A stretch of 64,000 nt of DNA from NCBI GenBank assembly GCA_037951105.1, contig JBAMJV010004296.1, positions 124,001 to 188,000 on the forward strand, given 5' to 3'. Positions 22,832-33,520 of the stretch are shown one piece after another. Made by a program: the position numbers and the translations under genes. Source of the DNA: Echinarachnius parma. Lineage: Eukaryota; Echinodermata; Echinoidea; Clypeasteroida; Echinarachniidae. The notes under the pieces are model-generated. The model saw nothing but the letters and a program-made list of their open reading frames with translations. It had not been told where the DNA came from and did not search any database. Each line of letters begins with the position of its first letter. Within the stretch, counting starts at the first letter, position 1.

Positions 22832-23065
22832 GTCTTTTGTGTGGCCCTCGGTTTCACTGCCATTCTGACATTCGTGAGGTTGAGGAGGTGGCGCGAAAAT
22901 CATCCAGAACCTGACCGGGAATCTCAAGGAGATGACGGAAGCCACAGTGACCAGGATCCTCATGAATTGGCGACGCTGACACCAGGGCATGAATGCGGCG
23001 GAGGTGGGGGAATCACCGCAAGCTTGACCAGGGCCCCTACAACTTTGTTGACAAGTGATGAATAG
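22832..23065 (+). CDS. Terminal exon: TM completion and cytoplasmic tail (gene B or alternative for A)
   Basis: The acceptor TTTCCATCAG opens a phase-0 frame of 78 codons ending TAG. It starts V-F-C-V-A-L-G-F-T-A-I-L-T-F, continuing a membrane helix, then R-L-R-R-W-R stop-transfer residues and a 55-residue acidic, Gly/Thr-rich tail without tyrosines. Phase and hydrophobic start fit the phase-0 donor of gene A exon 2. It may therefore be an alternative 3' exon for gene A as well as the original end of gene B. Which transcript uses it cannot be told from sequence. Confidence 0.6.
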   Translation, partial: VFCVALGFTAILTFVRLRRWRENHPEPDRESQGDDGSHSDQDPHELATLTPGHECGGGGGITASLTRAPTTLLTSDE

Positions 23066-23985
23066 AATCAATGTAATTCATATTTATTTATTTATTTATT
23101 TATTGAACATATTTATACAGGATAACATGGTCAGTATATATACACTGTTTTAAAACATTGTCCTGTGTATAAAAATACATGCATATACATGTTGACATAA
23201 AAAAAAACAGTATCACTCATCAATTTAACATCGCAAAAACCACAGCTGCTAGGGTATGACATATATTTAATTACAAAAATAAAAATACATTTATTTAAAA
23301 CTATCAAAAAATGGCCACAAACGCGTTCCAACGAATATACCCATATACATACATATGTTCCACAAAGCACGTCATCCAAAGCACGTCATCCAAAGCACAC
23401 CAGATCATGTAGTGCACTCACTAAAACAGACACTATACACGTACACACAGGGACACAATACAATCGTTCACATCAATGCATTCTATCACCACACAATCAA
23501 CAACTCCTGACACACCCACCACACACCCATCATACTCCCACAAGACAATCAGCCCATGCATGGGCACTGGAACGTTCAATACTGCCAATACAATAATTGA
23601 ATATTACCAAATATATCAAACTCCAAAAAAAGTCCACCTGAGCAGCTGTAGGTGTATTTGAATACCAAAATATAATAAAATATACATATAGCATGGTGCA
23701 CAACAGTTGAATGATTTGACCCGTTTGTGATTTATAATTGTTTAAATATTGCTTGATATTGATTATGTGCAGTTATTTAGCATTTCACATTCATGTAGTA
23801 CATTTTTTTTCACAATTTAACCATTTTTCTTGAAGTAAAGGAAAAATTCTAAAATGTTGCTTTTTTTTTCTTCAAATATGGTTATTATTGTCAAATTATT
23901 GATTTTTTTAAAGTATTGAAGCTAAAATGTGAATTCTTTGTTGTTCATGTACCGATTTGTGGAAAAATTGATTTCACTGCTTAAG
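23066..23985. other. Intergenic AT-rich stretch
   Basis: Starts with an (ATTT)n microsatellite (23079-23104). The rest has no gene-like frame. CAAAGCACGTCATC is locally repeated at 23365-23395. Nothing else recognised. Confidence 0.5.
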
Positions 23986-24735
23986 TTGTGTAATTCCGTT
24001 ACACACATTATTGGACATAGTTCCTAGGATTTTTCTTTCATTAAATTGATGCAATCCTTTTTAATTTCTTGCTACTAATATGAAGCTGAAAATAAACCGA
24101 AATAAAGCTGGATTTTAGCAATATTTTTTTCAAATTTCACTCTTATTTGGCCATATTTTCATTTATTTTACACATAACAAGTTCAAAAATTGCTTTACAG
24201 ATATGTCAAATTATGGTTTATATTCAAGTGCTAGATAGGCTTGATGTTTGCATTAGCATGTAAGAAAAGTTGAGTGCAAAATAATTGAATTTTCCTTGTA
24301 ACTTTCAGAGATGTAATTCCGTTACAAATTTGTGTAATTCCGTTACAGTGGTCTTTTTCAAAAAAGTGAATTTGTGAACTTATCATTGTGTTGTTTATGC
24401 ACGTACTTGTTCCAAAATGAAGTTGACATTATCAAGATAGAAAAAATACATAAAATCAGTTTCAAAGTGTCTTATAGTCAGAGAAACTCAACGCAAACTT
24501 GTAGCAAAAAAAAAATCCATTCTCCGGTAATTCCGTTACGGTCACACATATTGGTCTAGTGTGCAACAACACATGGAAGATATAAAACCATTTCCCTATC
24601 ATGTTGTAGCCTGGTTACCCGTGCAACTTATATAAGTATCAAAATTTACTTAAGTCATGAGAATATTGCGCAGGGAATGAAATAATGAGCAAAAAACGTC
24701 TCTGAATGTAATTCCGTTTTGGTGGAATTGCCCTG
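23986..24735 (-). mobile_element. Repeat with reiterated GTAACGGAATTAC motif
   Basis: Read on the minus strand it begins CAGGGCAATTCCACC at 24735. GTAACGGAATTAC or a close variant occurs near 24708, 24527, 24330, 24312 and 23990. A related terminus (TAGGGCAATTCCACGG) opens 63527-64000 on the plus strand with GTAACGGAAGGAC motifs. The far end was not found. It abuts the left edge of duplication copy 2. Confidence 0.6.
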
Positions 24736-25311
24736 TAGTCTTGTTTGTATATTATATCTCGTAACTACTGTTCGGGGAACCATGCCTCCACAAGGCCACT
24801 TGGCCTTTTTTTTGGGGGGGGGGGGGTTCCCTATTTTCATTTTCTTGTATATTGCAACTTCGGCTTATTATTGTATATAGTTCTGTATTGTTTTTTTCGA
24901 AAATGGAAATTAATACAAATTAATTGAATTTAATTGAATTTTGTATATTATAGTTCTTAATCTAAAATGTATCATGCCAAAAGAAATCCTCAGTAATGTA
25001 TGTGTACAACTTGAAATTTCTTAAATATGCATTTTCAGTCAACAGAAGAATAAAATATTATCGTAACTTGCGTAAATTATATCTCCGTCGTTTTGTAACA
25101 GTAATATTAATACATGATTCGTGCATAGTATTATGAAATTAATATTGATATTTGATTGGTGCTTTTGATTATAACTAAGAATTGCAAACACGTTGTATGT
25201 TCAAAAGACTATGTTAAATATAAATAAAGCAAAGCAAATCGCAATCAAATATGGCATATTCGTTGTATACTTTATTTCAAAAGGCAGTGAGTAATAATGT
25301 AAGTGGTATAG

Positions 25312-25756
25312 ATTCGGTGGATTCACAATACAGTGCGCCACCTATCGGTTGCAGCGGACAGGCCAATTTCCAACTTCGGGGTCGACATCACAGTACATGT
25401 GATGTGCATGTTGTGGCAAGATTGGTAGAGCGCGCGCTTTCCGATCATGAGATCCCGAGTTCGAACCCTGCCCCTGCTCCCTGGGGAGTTGAGAAAGTAT
25501 CCAATATCATTGTGTGGGTTTGAAATGTACCTGTTGACCATGGGTAATAATAATTAAATAATTATTTAAGCGCTTAGAGGCTCTTTGCAATTTGCGCTAT
25601 ATAAATGTCTATTATTATTATTATATTACAGCTTAGCACCACTGAGCTGTATACGGCCTTATATTTCGATGTCGACCATTTCCTATGAGGCATTGCGGAT
25701 TTCGGCCTGTCCGCTGCAACCGATAGATGGCGCACTGTATTGTGAATCCACCGAAT
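25312..25756. mobile_element. TIR element carrying a SINE, copy 2 only
   Basis: Inverted arms of 53 bp (25312-25364, 25704-25756), one mismatch, beginning ATTCGGTGGATTCACAATAC. The corresponding site in copy 1 (near 712) lacks it, so it inserted after the duplication. No clear target duplication is visible. The centre is occupied by a tRNA-derived SINE. Confidence 0.85.
25403..25625 (+). mobile_element. tRNA-derived SINE with LINE-like tail
   Basis: A pol III A-box-like TGGCAAGATTGGTAGAG (25414) and a B box AGTTCGAACCC (25458) lie in a tRNA-like head. The tail GCGCTTAGAGGCTCTTTGC...GCGCTATATAAATG ends in ATTATTATTATT. The tail resembles the 3' end of the LINE fragment at 22046-22420, consistent with LINE-mediated mobilisation. 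Not a functional tRNA gene: no proper acceptor or anticodon stem. Confidence 0.82.
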
Positions 25757-27588
25757 TGCATGACATTTGTAACCGGTAGAATGATTATACATTGTAGTAT
25801 CGTAAACAGGGTGGCCCAAAATCGGGACGGCGTACTTGCCATAATAAAAACACATGGTGACAAGGATCACGGCATAGGACATCTTTTACAAAGAAAAGTA
25901 TTACCAGGAAAAGTAATATTTTACAGGTTTTTTAATTATTTAGGATGGCTTAAGTGAGACCATGTCAGGTTCCCATTTTTGTTCAATTTGTATTGAGACA
26001 GTGCCTGATAAATCGCACTTACCACCCGTCATAACATCGAACAACAACGTTTACGTGCGCCATTGTAAGTGTACACTCAGCTGTGTGCCGGGAGAAGGGG
26101 CACAGTTGTTCGATGCTTTGACTGGCAGGAATATAGATTTATCAGGCACTGATTTGGTAAAAATTGACAAAAATGGGAACCTGACATGGTCTCACTTAAG
26201 ACGTCCTAAAAAAAAACAATTACTATTCTTAGTATAATTTTTCTTTGTAAAAGATGCCCTATCCCGTGAACGAAGTCATCATGTATCTGTATATTAATTT
26301 AAGTATGAGGCAGGCCCGTTTACTAGGGGCTTCTTCGAGACTAACATTAACATCAATAAAACATATAAACCATGCTGATTATCTTCAGTATATGGTGCAT
26401 GTACAGACTATTCCATTTCTTATCAATAATGGTTAGACATTCGCTTCGGAATTTACTCTGGCTATGCACCCCGCCGTACTTTAAGGATGGAAATTGCAAG
26501 ATATATCGCATATAATTGTCATTCATATACTTTATAGGCACTGAATGGTGACAATTCTTAAACTAACGGACATTATTATACACATTCAGTCTGGTTTAGA
26601 CAGGACTGAGAATTATGATTAATGTTATTTTACATAATGAAATGTGTATACGGTTTGAACATAGAGTACCTATATGAAGCAAATTCAAATTGTTTGGAAT
26701 TTACATTTACACAACACAATGATGGTCTGAATTCTCATAAGAGGGTTAATTGTATCCATTAGCCATTATAAATGAATGGCTTGAATCAAAACGATAATTG
26801 TAAAACTCATTTCAGGCATGTGATACACGTCATAATGACAATAATAATTCTACAGCGCATATCACACCAAGGTGTCAACAATATAGACTGATAGTTATTG
26901 GGACAATAATACCTGAACAATTCAGATTCATTTCCCAAAAATTAGTACATGTATCTAAACAGTATAACAGAATATAGAATGTTTAGATTGACCTAAAATT
27001 ACCTGATTTAATCAAAAGTTTCCCATAACTATGAGAATTCAGCCCGAACGAGATCATACACTGTGGTAAAAGGTGGAGTGATATGTGTTGAAGTCATTTA
27101 TAAACAAAGGGTAAAACATAAACTAATGTATATACACTCAATTCCTTTTTATATATACATTATATTCAACGTTCACATTAAACATCCAACAAAATGTACA
27201 GACAAAACAAATAATAATTATCAATGCAAATATTCAAGTACGTAGGCTATTATATAAATACATTCATACAAAGATAACAAAATTAAAAATAGACTAGTGT
27301 ATATTGCACATTATACAGAGAAAGAGTTGTAAACTGGATTTAATTCGTTAAATTTTAACTAGAGTTAAATTCTAAATTGATATTTTATTGCCAATGTTAA
27401 TTTCCAAACATGACATTGAACATTTACTTGAACATGTACTCTAATAATTTGTTATAACATAATGCTACAGCAATACTTAACTTGTTAAACTTAGGTATGT
27501 TTTTCGTTCTTCATTGTGTCAAATGCATTAAATAGAAGGTGCTAATTATAATTACCTCAAACACATACACCGTACAAAACTGCATTAA

Positions 27589-28356
27589 CCTTAAAAAGGC
27601 CGGGCTATTTGAGGTCTTCAGCAGGCCGGGGGGGGGGGGGGGGGGCATTATGCCCCCCCCCCCCCCCCCCTAAGATCTCGGCCGCCGTGAAAATTTGCAC
27701 GTATGGTGAGTGAAGTGTATAGAATACAATGGTAATTTTAATTTTTTTTTAAATTCATTAATTTGCATATTTATGGTAATTTATGCAAATAAGGTCATAA
27801 AATTCATATTTGTAACCATAAATCATATTCTTCATAATTAAACATTGGTTCTCACTACATGTATTCTTTAGAGCATTTTGGAATAATAATGCGACAACAA
27901 AATTTGGAAGAGCCAGGTTCTTCCTTATGTTTTCTATTGTTTTTATAATTTCTTATGTATTTCTTTGTTTTTTAAACTTATGTATTTTATTGTTTTTGTT
28001 GTTTATTTTATTTCTAACTATAATTCATCTATTTTGAACCCCAAAACAAACATATAAAATGTAAACAAGACCAAATAACCAATGATATACTTCCTTTTAC
28101 GAAAACTGATATTTCCATATGTTTTGTACACAAATCACGAAATTGAGCGATTTTCGGGCTGACATGCATAGATAAAAGGTCACGTGACTTTGTAACGGTA
28201 GGTCGGATTTTCAAATTGTTTGTTTTAAAATATGCGCAAGACCCAAAAGAAAAAAGCGCGTCATCTTACAGCGTTTTGGAGCAATAAAAAAAATTGCGGA
28301 GGGGGGAGGGGGGGGGGCATTATGCCCCCCCCCCCCCTCCCCCGGCCTTATTAGGG
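27589..28356 (+). mobile_element. piggyBac-like TTAA element with poly-G/poly-C hairpins
   Basis: Flanked by TTAA at 27585-27588 and 28357-28360; copy 1 has a single TTAA at 4292-4295. Ends CCTTAAAAAGGCCGGG and CCGGCCTTATTAGGG are inverted. Near each end a G run, CATTATG and a C run form a perfect hairpin. The short minus-strand frame inside is unlikely to be functional. Fragments of the same family are at 11551 and 60375. Confidence 0.9.
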
Positions 28357-28723
28357 TTAAAGGCAATATCAAAGTATTTGCTTTATTGTGAATATTAAAA
28401 ACCCATATCGTTAAGCATATGTGTTTTTTTTATGAAAGCAAGGCCATATAAGTTAACATCATAATACTGATTATAACATAATCATGAAATAATGATATTA
28501 CTAGTTACAAAAGATAGATTAGTTATTGTAACAGTTAATCAACATTATTACAATTCTTAAAATTATTCAATTTATCTAACCCTAATTTGAAGACTGGCAT
28601 GATCATACTTTTGGCATTTCACTTTCTTCCTTCCATTAATACTGTTTTCATATATTCTCCTGCATCCTATTTGTAAATCGCCATCGGTTTCATTACTTGT
28701 ACGCTTCTGCTTCATCTCCCACC

Positions 28724-28862
28724 TTTCTTCTTCTTCTTCTTCTTCTTCTTCTTCTTCTTCTTCTTCTTCTTCTTCTTCTTCTTCTTCTTCTTCTTCTTCT
28801 TCTTCTTCTTCTTCTTCCGATTCTTCTTCTTCTTCCGATTCTTCCGATTCTTCTTTACTTCT
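28724..28862 (+). repeat. (TTC)n microsatellite, copy 2
   Basis: Orthologous to the tract at 5983-6238 but about half as long, with the same TTCCGATTC interruptions at its 3' end. The two lengths record slippage since the segmental duplication. Confidence 0.97.
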
Positions 28863-29231
28863 TCAATTTCACCTCCCGTTTCTTCTTCTGTTATAAGTTA
28901 TTGTTATTCTTTCTTCATTTATTCTTATTCGTATTATTCCCTCCTTGTCTCCCTCCTTCTCATTCTCCTCCTATCCTTCTACTTCTCCTCCCTCTTCTTC
29001 TTTTTCAGCCTGTTCTTTTTATAATTTTTACTCTTATTTTCTTACATCTTCTTCGTCTTCTTCTTATTTGAGTCTTCTTCTTTTACATTCAACATAAAAT
29101 ATACAGTATCATACATGGGAACGACCATATGGCCCAGGATAGCTAGAGATAGAGGAGAATGGAAATATCATAAGAAGTCCTGATAAATAGATAGATAGAT
29201 AGATAGAATATTACACTGTGGACCTTGGCTA

Positions 29232-30938
29232 CACTCTACAAAAATTGTTAACTAACTGGTTACAATTTTAACCAACCCTAGTTGGTTACAAGTTTAACCA
29301 ACTATTTATTTAAACTTTAACTAATTATTTGTTAAATATTTTTTAATCAACCTTAGTTGGTTACGATTATAACCAACTATTTATTAAAACTTTAGTTGGT
29401 TACAATTATAACCAGCTATTTATTAAAACTTAAACCAATTATTTGATAAATATTGTTAACCAACCCTGGTTGGTTAATAAAAGTAACCAACAGTTGCTTA
29501 CATTTTCATCTATGTAAACAACTGTTGGTTAATGTTATTATCCAACCAACAATTGTTTGCAGGTAAGCCAAACAAAATTTACAATACCATTCTACTGATG
29601 AATTTTAATAATACATTTGAAACCGTTAAAATTGCCACAATATTTTGAATATTGAGAAATGGTAGGGTGATTCCTATGTTGTGGAAGTGAAAGATCATTT
29701 TGCAAAAATACAATGGATACATATGGTTTAGCAATCCTACAACAGAAAGATACTGTACACTTAAGATTCCAATCAAAAACAGGAATACATTACGCCATTA
29801 TATGATCGCCGATTCCCTGCCTGGTAATGATGTACCATAATACTGCTGCAGACTAGTCCCGACTCGCCCCGGGCTGCCAGCGCAGCGCGCTGCATGCATG
29901 CAGCAATCACTGGGAATTTGCCCGGGGCTGCATGGGGGAATTGGCGGTCACGTCACGGCGATTTTAACACATTTTTCAACATATTGTGGGAATGTTAAAG
30001 GGCAATGAAACCCTTGCAAAATGTTGCTTTCATAGTCTTGAAAAGATTAAGAAGAATAATCTCTGAAAGTTAGAGCATAATCGGGTAAGAAACAAGAAAA
30101 CTACGGCTCTTTGAAGATGTCCATTTATTCCTATGGGGAACTCAAATTGGCAACGCACTCTGATAAGTGTGTGGACAACTCCCCATAGGTTTTGTACACA
30201 AATGTTCCCATTTTTACAGTTTTCTTCATAGTCACATATTTCCATTCCTCCAACTCACGATATTTTATGTATAAAAGCATTCTACAAAACATATGTTGAA
30301 CTGGAGCGAAGGGTAAACATATATTTTGAGAAAATTGAAAAAAAAATGAAATTGTGTGTACAAAATGTATGGGGAGTTGTCCACAACTTTGTCAGAGTGC
30401 GTTGCCAATTTGAGTCACTCGAAGAAATACATGGCTCTTTTCAAAGAGCCATAGTTTTCTTATTTCTTGACCGATTGTGCTCAAATTTTCAGAGGTATTC
30501 ACTATACTTAGTGTCTTATAGTGCATACAACAATTTGTCTGGGTTTCATTGTCCTTTAACGGTTTCAAATGTACTATAAAAATTAACCACTAGATTGGTA
30601 TAGTAAATATTTGTTTGGCTTACCTGCAAACACTTTAATGAGGAATTCAAAACCAAACTGCTTGAGTCTTTCTGTTACAGCTTCCACGATACTTAATTCT
30701 AGCCGAAATAATATTGCTGCGATCCCTTGTTTCTCATTGGCTAATTTCATGTCACATGTTCAAAACTTTTAACCAACTTCGAATGGCGGTAATTCCACAT
30801 TATCTTTAACCAACGTATGCGGAACGATCTTTAACAAACACCATTTTTAACCAACCATGTCACTTTAACTAACGATTGGTTATTTATTTTAACCAACCAG
30901 TTTTGGTACATGAACATTTTACCAGTGTTTTGAGAGTG
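29232..30938. mobile_element. TA-flanked TIR element with TTAACCAAC repeats, copy 2
   Basis: Counterpart of 6608-7822, with the same CACTCTC ends and the same palindromic TTGGTTA/TTAACCAA units, one unit shorter at the left. It has been split by a younger TTAA insertion at 29999-30555. Confidence 0.75.
29999..30555. mobile_element. TTAA MITE, AGGGCAATGAAACCC ends
   Basis: Flanked by TTAA (29995-29998, 30556-30559); copy 1 has one TTAA in AATGTTAACGG near 7422. Ends AGGGCAATGAAACCC and GGGTTTCATTGTCCT are inverted with one mismatch. Long inverted arms continue inward (TTGGCAACGCACTCTGA against TCAGAGTGCGTTGCCAA), each containing GGGGAGTTGTCCAC. The frames in the arms mirror each other and are not genes. 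Confidence 0.9.
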
Positions 30939-31154
30939 TAAACAAACACCATAACATGTATTATATATTGTCAATAAAGGACCCACGCACCAAATCTTTC
31001 CGAGTTATTCTCTTGAAATTTCGACAACTTATTTAAATATCATCACAAAGTTCAATCTCATGATAAATAGGTCAACTGCGGACAAAGAAAATGAATTACA
31101 CCTGTCAATTTTGCTTGAAAACACCTGTCTGTTTTCTAGATATTTTATGTAAGA

Positions 31155-31385
31155 TTACATATACATGTAATAATGTCCAGCTTTCATCCGCACGTGTCTC
31201 ATGTACGCTTCCACACGCTGCTTAAACACTTGAAATAACGCGTTCGTGGCATGAGCAACCATTGCCATCTCCTTCTCAATCTCCGTCAACACATTAACAT
31301 AAATGGCCACTGCATCATCTCTCTTCACACCCGTCCGGGAATTAATGAATAACCCAACAAACGACCAATCTGTCAACGTGGTCAA
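31155..31385 (-). CDS. Candidate coding exon, unknown gene (copy 2)
   Basis: This is the 76-codon duplicate of 8039-8266. Apart from one extra Lys codon (I-E-K-E-M) the predicted protein is identical, although four bases differ. That makes it more likely to be coding than the many other short frames here. No partner exon or known domain could be identified on the minus strand nearby. Confidence 0.45.
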   Translation of the reverse strand: MTTLTDWSFVGLFINSRTGVKRDDAVAIYVNVLTEIEKEMAMVAHATNALFQVFKQRVEAYMRHVRMKAGHYYMYM

Positions 31386-31409
31386 TCATTAAATGGGTGC
31401 ATGTTTTAA

Positions 31410-31944
31410 AGGGGTAGTTCAGTTTTGGTAGAGAGGGCGCTGCACATCACAATTTTTGGTGAGGTAATGAAAAACTGAGTGTCAAATTTGGAAGGATATG
31501 AAATTTTAATCGCAGAATAAACTTTATTTGGTCAAAATCGGTTCAGAAATGGCTGAAATATCAATAAATATATCTGATCGTAATAAATTTGGGCCCAAAA
31601 TGTATTCGATGATTTTTTTTTTTTAATAATAAAAATGCTTACACTTTTTCAACAATTTTCTAAAGCGGTTTTGTAATAGTTGTTGATGATCTCTCTATTT
31701 ATTCATTATTTCAACAAAACATCACATGCATAATTTTGTATGAAAAATGGTTAAAACCAATGCCTTTTTAGAGAGCCCCTTTTGTGTTTTAATAGCTCTC
31801 TTTTGATGATAACAGGCTTTTTACTTAGTCGTTTGTAATTTTGCATCCCTTTCGATCACGGCGGAGTTATAACTATTAGTTTGTAATGTTACTGTGCAGG
31901 TTTTGGTTACTTAAGTACAGCCTTATCAAAAGTGCACTATCCCT
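31410..31944. mobile_element. TTAA MITE family M, copy in duplicate 2
   Basis: Counterpart of 8291-8825 with TTAA at both sides and the same ends. It differs by scattered substitutions and small indels and gives a local measure of neutral divergence close to the receptor exon. Confidence 0.85.
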
Positions 31945-32226
31945 TTAACATTGTCACATTACGACTCTTCTGCGTTCATTATGCTTATGACCGCCCGGCC
32001 AACCCACGCCCCTTTCATCCTTTGTGCAATATGTTTCACCTGTTCATCCTGAACTGATAACACATGCAACATTTTAAATTAGCACAGACAATATTATTAC
32101 GAGAACTTCAAGATTGATAGTGTTAACGATTATGTACATCAATTAAGCATTCACATAGGATTTTACTCCAAACAGTTGACTGTACTAATCAACCATATTT
32201 GATTTGGCTATACCTTAGCTATAAAG

Positions 32227-32610
32227 ATGAATAACTTTGATATTATAAGATCGCGTATATTAGCATGCGTAGTAGTGCTTATGCTGTATGATGTTCCTGG
32301 TGCCACAGGTCTTTCTTGCATAATTTCTGAGTCGCACTACAGTAGAGGACGGGAAGAGGTTGAATGTCAAGCAACAGAAAGTGACAGCAGCGGTGAGAGT
32401 TTAGAGGACTATACCACGGTCTGCTTTCAATATTGCAGAAAAGCAACTTTCTACGAACAGAACAGCTTAAAGGTATTTTGGAAGGAACCTAATGTACCAA
32501 TCAATTGCTGCCTGACAAAGGACAGGAACAATACAGATACAGATTCATGTAGAGACTTTGTTTACCCACCATCACCTTCAGATGATGAGGCGTTTACAGA
32601 CAATGAGTGA
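32227..32610 (+). pseudogene. Gene A': truncated paralogue of gene A exon 1
   Basis: A 127-codon frame with the same signal peptide and Cys domain as gene A, all domain cysteines included (plus one extra, Q-Y-C-R-K). The duplication ends at 32602 and the frame then hits TGA after D-N-E. Splice donor, stalk and membrane exons are absent, so it could at best encode a secreted domain. It differs from A at 26 of 125 residues, including loss of the N-V-T sequon (N-V-P) and W-to-R after the first Cys. Upstream ~270 bp are nearly identical to A, so promoter elements may be shared. Confidence 0.75.
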
Positions 32611-33520
32611 TTTCAAGTTCGGTGTTGGGCTGGTGTTAGCGTGGTGTAACTCCAAGACCTGCTTAAATCGAGCTAAAAATTGGCTGTTCGATTTGGGAGA
32701 ACCGATACCGATACTGCTATCGATATCTAAACACCGCCCTAACACCAGCGAAAAATAACAAAAAAGGTTAAAAATGCCGACGAAAATGCCGAAACCCCTT
32801 TGCAAATCATTTCAATCATTATGTTTATGATACTGCTGTTCATAATTTAGGGGAATCTGAGACGATAATATGCAGTTCTGTCATTTAGTAAATGTAAAAT
32901 CATACCATTTACATTATTTCTCTTGTTATTAGAATAATTCTAAAGACGTGTCACGAGCGTCATGCGCGAATTTTGACAAATGTTGATTTGCAGCTGAACA
33001 GTGCTATACGCAGCGGATCATTCAAACGCATTACGCCAGAAGTTGCGGCGTTCTTACTGCGCGTGGTCGTTGACGGCGTTGTATGTTCATGCATGTGAAA
33101 GTGAGTAAGTGATCAGAGACTGAGCTAATAAAATAATGATTTAATTAAATCATTTATAGTTATGGCAAACTAATCGGGCGAATATATCAATCAATCTTTT
33201 AGTTTTAATCTATCTAACAATCAATCAACCAATCAGGGAATAATGAGTGAGTGATCAGAGATACATGTAGTCTAAAGAGTAAGTTAGTCCTGAAATAATA
33301 AAAGTTCAATTTAAAACAATGATTGAATTTATAATTATGGTGAATGAATCGGGTCAATACTATATCAATCAATCATTTAATTTAACAATCAATTATTCCA
33401 ATCAGTCGATTAAATCATTTGACACCGGAGCTAGTTACTTGAAATTAAATTGTCAAGTTGGAATTGGAATGTATGTAGCTGGACTGGACTGGTTCTCATT
33501 ACCCTAACTCATTCATTGAA
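32603..33520. mobile_element. Transposon-derived stretch related to 4597-5911
   Basis: 32770-33110 matches the interior of the 8-bp-duplication element (ATGCCGACGAAAATGCCG, AATATGCAGTTCTGTCATTTAG, CTAAAGACGTGTC), diverged by about 15-20 %. Degenerate AATCAATC repeats follow. An inverted pair GCTGGTGTTAGCG / CACCAGCG frames 32630-32755. Termini were not resolved. Confidence 0.55.

Larger units (their letters stand above)
24736..32602. repeat. Segmental duplication, copy 2
   Basis: This is the second copy of 149-9486. It begins immediately after the terminus of another repeat (ending GGAATTGCCCTG at 24735) and ends inside the receptor exon, where the sequence switches to transposon-like DNA. 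Private insertions are 25312-25756 (TIR element with a SINE), 27589-28356 (TTAA element with poly-G/C) and 29999-30555 (TTAA element). Part of the right end of the mariner-like element seen at 3000-3050 in copy 1 is deleted here. Confidence 0.93.

Noticed and set aside
30030-30579. Two opposed frames of 71 and 77 codons sharing W-G-V-V-H
   Set aside because: They are the two arms of one inverted-repeat MITE read in opposite directions.
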